Made by a program: the position numbers and the translations under genes. This document shows, one piece after another, positions 35,267-40,600 of a stretch of 40,600 bases of DNA. Origin of the DNA: a virus; the IMG/VR virus record IMGVR_UViG_3300036944_000095, positions 1 through 40,600 of that record. The stretch is one strand, 5' to 3'. The notes under the pieces are model-generated. The model was not told the origin of the DNA. It searched no databases and saw only the letters and a list, made by a program, of their open reading frames with translations. The first letter of the stretch is position 1. Each line of letters starts with the position of its first letter.

Positions 35267-35961
35267 TTACAGCTACATACGATGAACATATGGGATCAGA
35301 CCTCAGTGTCGTTAATAAAGCACGGGTATCCTTTGGGAAGAAGTCTGAGTGGGAATATGGAGACGATGGAACACACTATCTGTCCTACAAAGATGCAAAG
35401 CTAATCAAGTATCTGGCCGAGCATAAACACTTCGCACCCTTTGGTCACTCTTTTGCATCGTTCCATATCAAAGCACCTATCTTTGTTGCTCGTCAACTGG
35501 TTAAACACAAGTTCATGCGATGGAGCGAAATCAGTCGTCGTTACGTTGATGATGAACCTGAGTTCTATATGCCAGAGGTATGGCGGGGTAAGTCTAAGGA
35601 CAAGAAACAAGGGTCTGCTGGTGTTGTAAAACTAACAGACTTGAATTGTTTTGGGGAAGAGTTTCAAGGGAACTTCGGTGAGATTGACTTAGCAACTGAA
35701 ACTTGGGATATGGCTCAAGATGCGGTAACAATGTATGAGACACTGATAAAGGTAGGAGTAGCACCAGAGCAAGCACGTATGGTCCTACCTCAATCGACTA
35801 TGACTGAGTGGTATTGGTCAGGATCACTTGACGCCTTCGCAGATATGGCTAAACTACGTTGCAAGGAGGACACGCAGTATGAAACACGGCTGGTAGCAAA
35901 CCAGATCAGCGAGAAGATGAAGCAACTGTTCCCAGTGTCATGGGTAGCACTTACCGAGTAA
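35263..35961 (+). CDS. thyX: flavin-dependent thymidylate synthase
   Basis: The protein has 232 residues, the usual ThyX length. KYLAEHKHFAPFGHSFASFH is the conserved opening. The ThyX signature RHR-x7-S is present as KHKFMRWSEIS followed by RRYV, so both outer Arg are Lys. The C-terminal block PEQARMVLPQSTMTEWYWSG is standard ('EQAR-VLP--T-TE---SG'). It makes dTMP from dUMP using FADH2 and methylene-tetrahydrofolate. It overlaps the upstream stop (ATGA). Confidence 0.9.
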   Translation: MITATYDEHMGSDLSVVNKARVSFGKKSEWEYGDDGTHYLSYKDAKLIKYLAEHKHFAPFGHSFASFHIKAPIFVARQLVKHKFMRWSEISRRYVDDEPEFYMPEVWRGKSKDKKQGSAGVVKLTDLNCFGEEFQGNFGEIDLATETWDMAQDAVTMYETLIKVGVAPEQARMVLPQSTMTEWYWSGSLDAFADMAKLRCKEDTQYETRLVANQISEKMKQLFPVSWVALTE

Positions 35962-36028
35962 GGTAAAAACGTAGGGGTTTGCGGAGAATGTGGGGTTTAT
36001 TTACCGCAAAAGGTAAGGAGAATAACTC

Positions 36029-36316
36029 TTGGAAACTGATGAAGACTATATGTGTCCCAACTGTGTGACACCTTGGAAATGTAACGGACCACACCTGATG
36101 GAGGAAGCTATGACTAAACGTGAAGTACGCTGGAGTATGCTTAATGACGATCTGAAAGCAGACATTGCCCTTGAACTATTCGGAGAGTTACTAGAGGAAG
36201 CAGAAGCTCAACTAGAAATCATGGGGGAGTTACCAGAGGATTGGACAGAGAAAGACCTCAAGGCAATGCACAAGGTGTGTAAGTTTCTGTCAGCTTACTA
36301 TGTGCTTCCAAGCTGA
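36029..36316 (+). CDS. small helical protein with N-terminal Cys motif (TTG start)
   Basis: The protein has 95 residues from TTG 36029, which has AAGGAG 8 nt upstream. METDEDYMCPNCVTPWKCNG gives a C-x2-C ... C pattern that would be lost with the alternative ATG 36110 (also with GGAGG upstream, 68 residues). The rest is helical and acidic (DDLKADIALELFGELLEEAE, AMHKVCKFLSAYYV). CPNCVTPWKCNGPH looks conserved, which favours the TTG start. Function unknown. Confidence 0.6.
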   Translation: METDEDYMCPNCVTPWKCNGPHLMEEAMTKREVRWSMLNDDLKADIALELFGELLEEAEAQLEIMGELPEDWTEKDLKAMHKVCKFLSAYYVLPS

Positions 36317-36331
36317 CAGTATCTACGATCA

Positions 36332-36359
36332 TTGACATTCGTGTCTCTTAGGGTATAAA
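36332..36359 (+). promoter_or_regulatory. sigma-70-like promoter for the replication genes (TTGACA-N16-TATAAA)
   Basis: TTGACA (36332-36337), a 16-bp spacer and TATAAA (36354-36359) match 11 of 12 consensus bases in the gap before the primase-helicase gene, leaving a leader of about 33 nt to the TTG. Confidence 0.65.
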
Positions 36360-36398
36360 CTTCCACAGATACATACGATCATAGAAAGGAGAAGAGAC

Positions 36399-37970
36399 TT
36401 GGGTGAGCATCCCCATCAGGCATGTCCCTTCGAGGCGTGTAAGAGTTCTGACGCATTTGCTTGGAACGACAACGGGTTTGGTAAGTGCTACTCATGTAAC
36501 GGTAGCTACCCACCTAAAGGTATGAGAGGGTTAAAGGCTTGGGCCAGAGAGAGGTATCCCGTGAAAGAGCAAGTTGATATTAAGTCTGTCCCAATCTCAG
36601 GGTCTACCTATGACGAGATTAGGGGCATTGACCCAGACGTATGCAAGCTGTATGGCATCCAGCTACAGCTTAGTGCAGACGGTAAGCCTATCCGCTATGC
36701 GTTCAAGCATACAGATAACGTCAAGTACCGTGGCTATGACGAGAAGGTATTCTGGACGAAGGAGAGGGGTAAACCCTTTGATGATCTGTTTGGTCCTGAC
36801 TTCAATGCTGGAACGTCAAAGAAAATCTTCATCACCGAGGGCGAGTTTGATGCTGCATCCCTGTATCAAATCCTAGGCAAGACCTACCCAGTCAAGTCCC
36901 TGCCCAGTGCCAGCATTGGTGACAAGTTCATCAAGAAGAACTACAAGTATCTGTCCACCTTCCAAGACATCATCTATGCTGGTGAGCTTGACGAAGCAGG
37001 ACGCAGGGCAGCAGAGGTTCTGTATGCAGCCTTCCCTAAGAACTTCTGGTATGTCCCTATGTCCCAGTACAAGGATGCCAATGAGTTCCTGATGGCTGGT
37101 GCTGGTGACACCCTCAAGTGGGCAGCGATTAAACCACAACGCTACACGCCAGACAACTTCTTCTGTTCTGATGATGCAGTTGACGAGGCTATCCGCAAGG
37201 AGAACCCATACAGCTATGTCCCAACTGGTCATGCTGGCATCGACGAGAAGTGCCGTGGCTTGGTCAAGGGTGGCCTGACCTTCATCAAAGCACCCCGTGG
37301 CATGGGCAAGACAGAGGTTGTGCGCTTCTTCGAGATGGCTATGCTGGCTGACCCTGATGAACGCATTGCCCTACTGCATATGGAAGAGATGAAGTCCACA
37401 ACTTACCGTGCTATGGCTACCTATGAGTTGGGTGTTAACGTGCGTACAAAGGATGATGCTCGTGATAACGGGGTCAGCGAAGAGGATGTCATTAAGGCTG
37501 CACAGAAAGCCACCAAAGCAGAGCGTACAATCATCTTCGAGATGCGGGTGCATGATGACCCCATGAAGCTGCTTGAGTACGTGCGTATGGCTGCGTCTGT
37601 GTATGGTGCAGGGTATCTGTTCATTGACCATGTGCAGCGTCTAGCCTACCTGTCCAATGCTGGTGTGGATGGTGCAACCTCGACGCTTACCTCACTGGGC
37701 GCACAGATGGCACAGCTTGCCAAGGAGTTGAACATTGGTGTGATCTTTATCAGTCAGGTCAACGAGGATGGACGCACTAAGTACGCCGCAGCACTAGAGG
37801 AAGAGGCTATCATCTGTATCAAGATTGACCGAGATGTTGAGAGTGAGGATGAGGTGGAGCAGAATACTACCCACTTTAAGGTTGACAAGAACAGACCATT
37901 CGCTAAACTTGGTGATGCAGGTTCACTATACTACGACTCAGAGACAACAATCTTAAGGGAAGGTTTCTAA
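36399..37970 (+). CDS. primase-helicase (T7 gp4-like)
   Basis: The protein has 523 residues from TTG 36399 (AAAGGAG 7 nt upstream). The zinc-binding domain has C9, C14, C30 and C33 (ACPFEAC ... KCYSC). The primase TOPRIM-like part has KKIFITEGEFDAASL (acidic Glu147) and IYAGELDEAGRRAAE. The DnaB-like helicase has Walker A APRGMGKT (298-305), Walker B-like YLFIDHVQRL and the late GVIFISQVNEDGRTKYAA block. It unwinds DNA at the fork and makes primers for the polymerase encoded next. Not all helicase motifs could be checked. Confidence 0.85.
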   Translation: MGEHPHQACPFEACKSSDAFAWNDNGFGKCYSCNGSYPPKGMRGLKAWARERYPVKEQVDIKSVPISGSTYDEIRGIDPDVCKLYGIQLQLSADGKPIRYAFKHTDNVKYRGYDEKVFWTKERGKPFDDLFGPDFNAGTSKKIFITEGEFDAASLYQILGKTYPVKSLPSASIGDKFIKKNYKYLSTFQDIIYAGELDEAGRRAAEVLYAAFPKNFWYVPMSQYKDANEFLMAGAGDTLKWAAIKPQRYTPDNFFCSDDAVDEAIRKENPYSYVPTGHAGIDEKCRGLVKGGLTFIKAPRGMGKTEVVRFFEMAMLADPDERIALLHMEEMKSTTYRAMATYELGVNVRTKDDARDNGVSEEDVIKAAQKATKAERTIIFEMRVHDDPMKLLEYVRMAASVYGAGYLFIDHVQRLAYLSNAGVDGATSTLTSLGAQMAQLAKELNIGVIFISQVNEDGRTKYAAALEEEAIICIKIDRDVESEDEVEQNTTHFKVDKNRPFAKLGDAGSLYYDSETTILREGF

Positions 37971-37989
37971 CATATGTTGCACACCACCC

Positions 37990-38017
37990 TTGACAAAGGG
38001 GCATTTAATGTTATAAC
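37990..38017 (+). promoter_or_regulatory. sigma-70-like promoter (TTGACA-N16-TATAAC)
   Basis: TTGACA (37990-37995), a 16-bp spacer and TATAAC (38012-38017) match 11 of 12. It lies between the primase-helicase and HNH genes. An ATG at 38024 is 6 nt after the -10 box; the Shine-Dalgarno-preceded ATG is at 38048. Confidence 0.65.
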
Positions 38018-38047
38018 TAACACATGAGATTTCTTAAGGAGGATCAG

Positions 38048-38515
38048 ATGAGTTCTAGACTGTGTGAAAAGTGTGGTGAGCCTATACCAGAGGCCAGAAG
38101 AAAAGACGCAAAGTATTGTTCACATAAGTGTGGGGAACACACAAGAAAGAAGAGACACTACGACCTTAACCCAGAGCTATACAAGAGTAAGCGAGAGAAA
38201 GCAAACCTTAAACTACAAGACAGAATCTTTACTAGGGTAAAGTCTCGGTGTAAGCAAAAAGGTATCCCGTTTGACCTAACCTTAGAGGACATTATAATAC
38301 CCACCCATTGCCCCGTGTTAGGTATGGAGTTAATTGTAGGTAAAGGTAAAGGGGGTTGGATACACTCTTCACCCTCTCTTGATAGGATCAGGCCACATCT
38401 TGGTTACACTAAAGGGAATGTAAGAGTGATTTGTGCGAGGGCTAATCTGCTAAAGAGTGATGCAACCATAGAGGAGCTTGAAAAGGTTCTTGAAGACCTT
38501 AGGAGAATACTTTGA
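38048..38515 (+). CDS. HNH-type endonuclease-like protein
   Basis: The protein has 155 residues from ATG 38048 (AAGGAGGATCAG upstream; ATG 38024 would add eight residues). The N-terminus has a zinc-finger-like CEKCGEPIPEARRKDAKYC with SHKCGEHTRKK. The C-terminal part has HCPVLGMELIVGKGKGG, SPSLDRIRPHLGYTKGN and VRVICARANLLKSDATIEEL, a pattern I know from phage HNH-like endonucleases. The usual His-Asn-His triad is not plain, so the active residues need checking. It sits between primase-helicase and polymerase genes, as mobile nucleases often do, and its stop overlaps the polymerase start. Confidence 0.65.
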   Translation: MSSRLCEKCGEPIPEARRKDAKYCSHKCGEHTRKKRHYDLNPELYKSKREKANLKLQDRIFTRVKSRCKQKGIPFDLTLEDIIIPTHCPVLGMELIVGKGKGGWIHSSPSLDRIRPHLGYTKGNVRVICARANLLKSDATIEELEKVLEDLRRIL

Positions 38516-40386
38516 TCCTACTAGATTGTGAGACAGACGGACTGCTACACCAAGCAACGAAAGTCCATGTTCTCTCATGGACAACGGATGGCAAGTCGAT
38601 CAACTCTACTAATAACTACAGTGATATGCGTGACATACTCAGTGGGGCTGACAGTCTCATTGGGCATGACATCTGCCGCTTCGATGTGCCAGTCCTAGAG
38701 AAGCTCCTTGGTGTTACCATCAAGGCTAAGCTCTATGACACACTGCCTATGTCTTGGGTGATCAACACTGACCGCTTGATCCACGGGCTTGAGTCCTTTG
38801 GTGTAGACTTCGGTATCCCTAAGCCTGTGGTCACGGACTGGGTTGGCCTAACCTATGAGGAGTACAAGCATCGTTGTGAAGAGGATGTGAAGATCAACTG
38901 GATGCTGTGGCAGAACCTGCTCAAGCGGTACAAGATGTTGTATGGCAAGGACACAGACAGCATGGAGAAGTTCTTCCAGTACCTCACATTCAAGATGCGT
39001 GTGGCACACAAGGCTAGTGCTGCTGGATGGCGCATTGACAAGAAACTTGTGACTGAATCTCTGGCTACCCTAGAGAAGTTGCAGGTTGAGAAGGTCGAGG
39101 AACTACGTGGTGTCATGCCTGATGTGGTCAAGTATACCACTAAGTCCAAGCCTGAGAAGATGACCATCAAGGATGGGTCACACAGCAAGGCCGCACTGGA
39201 CTGGTTCAAGATACTTGAGGACAGTGACCTACCGTTGTTCCATGAGGATGACATCACTGTGGTCAAGAGCAAGGAGAAGGCTAACCCTAACTCCTCTGAT
39301 CAGGTCAAGGACTGGCTGTTCTCCTTCGGGTGGGAGCCATGCACCTTTGACTACAAGACCAATGATGATGGCAGCGAGAGGCTAGTCCCACAGGTCCGCA
39401 AGGATGGTGAGCTTGCACCATCTGTGAAGCTACTTATTGAGGATCACCCAGAGGTTGGTGTCCTTGATGGGCTTACCGTCTTGCAGCACCGCAAGTCTAT
39501 CTTCGAGGGTATGCTTGAGTCAGAGGTTGATGGGTATGTCAGTGCAGAGGTTGCTGGCCTAACCAACACACTACGCTTCAAGCATAAGAAGCCACTGGTT
39601 AATCTTCCCGGAGTTGATAAACCTTGGGGCAAGGAAATCCGTGGTGCGCTTATTGCTGACGAGGGTACAGTCCTGTGTGGTGCTGACATGGTATCCCTTG
39701 AGGCTACCACCAAGCGTCACTTCATCTTCCCCTATGACCCTGACTATGTGGCAGAAATGTCAGTCAAAGGGTTTGACGAACACCTTGACCTTGCTGTACG
39801 TGCAGGCTACATCACTCGTGAAGACTATGAGTTCTACACACGGGCTGACGAGGATACTGTGAATGATGTGTCTCGCTACAAGGCTATCAAGAAGACACGC
39901 AAGAAGTTCAAGCCTGTGAACTACAGCGCAGTCTATGGCGTGGGTAAGAGCAAGCTGGCTAGGACTACGGGTATGCTAGTGTCAGAGGCTGGTGTCCTGC
40001 TTGAGGCATACTGGGAACGCAACTGGGCTGTCCGACAGTTCGCTAAGGAACAACAAGTGAAGACCCTTAACAAGCAGATGTGGGTGCGTAACCCTGTCAA
40101 TGGCTTCTGGTATTCACTTCGGTATGAGAAGGACATCTTCTCCACGCTAAACCAGTCCACTGGGGCATACTGCTTCGACCAGTGGGTGGCACACTACCTG
40201 ACCAAACGACCGAACATCGTGGGTCAGTTTCACGACGAGTCTATCAATCGCATCCCAGTGGGTGAGGAGAAAGAACATGAGTCAGTTCTCCGTTGGGCCA
40301 TTGAGAAGGTGAACGAGAAGCTCAAGCTAAACATTAAGCTGGATATTGATGTGCAGTTTGGTGTACGATACGCTGACATTCATTGA
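38512..40386 (+). CDS. DNA polymerase, family A (T7-like)
   Basis: The protein has 624 residues from TTG 38512, with AGGAG six nt upstream and the start inside the HNH gene end (TTGA). Exonuclease motifs: LLDCETDG (Exo I, D5 and E7), SLIGHDICRFDVPV (Exo II) and YKHRCEEDVKIN (Exo III, Tyr and Asp). Polymerase motifs: GADMVSLEATTKRHF (motif A, DxxSLE), KKTRKKFKPVNYSAVYGVGK (motif B) and GQFHDESINR (motif C, HDE). Length and layout match phage replicative Pol A enzymes, with proofreading intact and no 5'-3' nuclease domain. Confidence 0.92.
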   Translation: MILLDCETDGLLHQATKVHVLSWTTDGKSINSTNNYSDMRDILSGADSLIGHDICRFDVPVLEKLLGVTIKAKLYDTLPMSWVINTDRLIHGLESFGVDFGIPKPVVTDWVGLTYEEYKHRCEEDVKINWMLWQNLLKRYKMLYGKDTDSMEKFFQYLTFKMRVAHKASAAGWRIDKKLVTESLATLEKLQVEKVEELRGVMPDVVKYTTKSKPEKMTIKDGSHSKAALDWFKILEDSDLPLFHEDDITVVKSKEKANPNSSDQVKDWLFSFGWEPCTFDYKTNDDGSERLVPQVRKDGELAPSVKLLIEDHPEVGVLDGLTVLQHRKSIFEGMLESEVDGYVSAEVAGLTNTLRFKHKKPLVNLPGVDKPWGKEIRGALIADEGTVLCGADMVSLEATTKRHFIFPYDPDYVAEMSVKGFDEHLDLAVRAGYITREDYEFYTRADEDTVNDVSRYKAIKKTRKKFKPVNYSAVYGVGKSKLARTTGMLVSEAGVLLEAYWERNWAVRQFAKEQQVKTLNKQMWVRNPVNGFWYSLRYEKDIFSTLNQSTGAYCFDQWVAHYLTKRPNIVGQFHDESINRIPVGEEKEHESVLRWAIEKVNEKLKLNIKLDIDVQFGVRYADIH

Positions 40387-40396
40387 GGGAAAGATC

Positions 40397-40549
40397 ATGG
40401 AAAAGAAAATCGTAGGCTTGAAGAAGTTGACCAAGCCAAACAGTATCCCTGTGCGTCTGGCAGCAGGGGGTAAAGAGTTGGTTCGGGACAACTCGAAGCA
40501 GAGAAAATATCGTGTGGCAGGCGAGAAACCTCTTGCACAATCAAACTAA
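40397..40549 (+). CDS. 50-residue basic protein
   Basis: The protein has 50 residues from ATG 40397 (AGGGAAAGATC upstream): MEKKIVGLKKLTKPNSIPVR, then LAAGGKELVRDNSKQRKYRV and GEKPLAQSN. It is strongly basic and follows the polymerase by 10 nt. It could be a small DNA-binding or polymerase accessory protein; no family is recognised. Longer upstream frames lie inside the polymerase gene and are not used. Confidence 0.55.
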   Translation: MEKKIVGLKKLTKPNSIPVRLAAGGKELVRDNSKQRKYRVAGEKPLAQSN

Positions 40550-40585
40550 TATCTGTTACTATTACACATCACAAAGGAGCTACAC

Positions 40586-40600
40586 ATGGGAACACGTAAA
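40586..40600 (+). CDS. 5' end of the next rightward gene (partial)
   Basis: AAAGGAGCTACAC precedes an ATG at 40586 followed by GGAACACGTAAA (MGTRK). The Shine-Dalgarno and spacing are good, and the direction agrees with all genes of the right arm. The gene leaves the window after five codons. Confidence 0.6.

Noticed and set aside
40029-40038. TGTCCGACAG resembling the end of the dyad
   Set aside because: Inside the DNA polymerase gene with no matching first arm.

Overview
The window is almost certainly most of the genome of a tailed bacteriophage, probably short-tailed (podovirus-like), that infects a Gram-negative host. It carries a P22-type portal, an HK97-fold-type capsid gene, a tail-tubular pair and a repeat-rich tail fibre. 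No sheath, tape-measure or baseplate genes are visible. The Gram-negative inference rests on a lipoprotein spanin candidate beside an M15 endolysin. No phage RNA polymerase is visible, and several sites match host sigma-70 promoters closely. The genes at both ends run off the window, so the molecule is longer than what is shown.

Left arm, about 1-20,480, all on the minus strand, listed in transcription order: a small acidic gene; the lysis cassette (M15 endolysin, coiled-coil membrane protein, holin-like protein, lipoprotein u-spanin candidate embedded in it); a cluster of very basic Lys/Ala-rich small proteins; small terminase; an HTH-like frame overlapping the large terminase; portal; a 1452-residue polyvalent protein with a zincin motif (probably an ejected internal protein); scaffold; major capsid; a decoration-like protein; two tail-tube/adaptor proteins; tail fibre; a lectin-like protein and a fibre chaperone. 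Sigma-70-like promoters sit ahead of successive modules. The capsid gene looks like a separate unit with a promoter, a 5'-terminal hairpin and a UUCG-loop terminator.

Centre, 20,475-21,569: a noncoding divergent control region. It holds an AT-rich interrupted inverted repeat, TACTTAAG-type boxes, a TGTTAACC dyad, TTACC/GGTAA mini-hairpins and the first copy of a 17-bp dyad, TGTCGGACGGTCCGACA.

Right arm, about 21,570-40,600, all on the plus strand: a long early region of small, overlapping, mostly unknown genes punctuated by five more copies of the 17-bp dyad. It also has a C5-methyltransferase-like protein, tRNA-Arg(UCU), an rIIA/rIIB-like pair, a tyrosine integrase, a flavin-dependent thymidylate synthase, primase-helicase, an HNH nuclease and a family A DNA polymerase. 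Three genes of the replication end start with TTG behind good Shine-Dalgarno sites. The integrase suggests a temperate or formerly temperate phage, but no classical CI-type repressor is visible.

The most unusual signal is the family of six near-identical dyads. Their substitutions fall mostly in the three central bases, each contains an ATG, and one is built into the first codons of a gene. They look like a phage-specific regulon or RNA element. All functions are inferred by reading the sequence; no database search was run.
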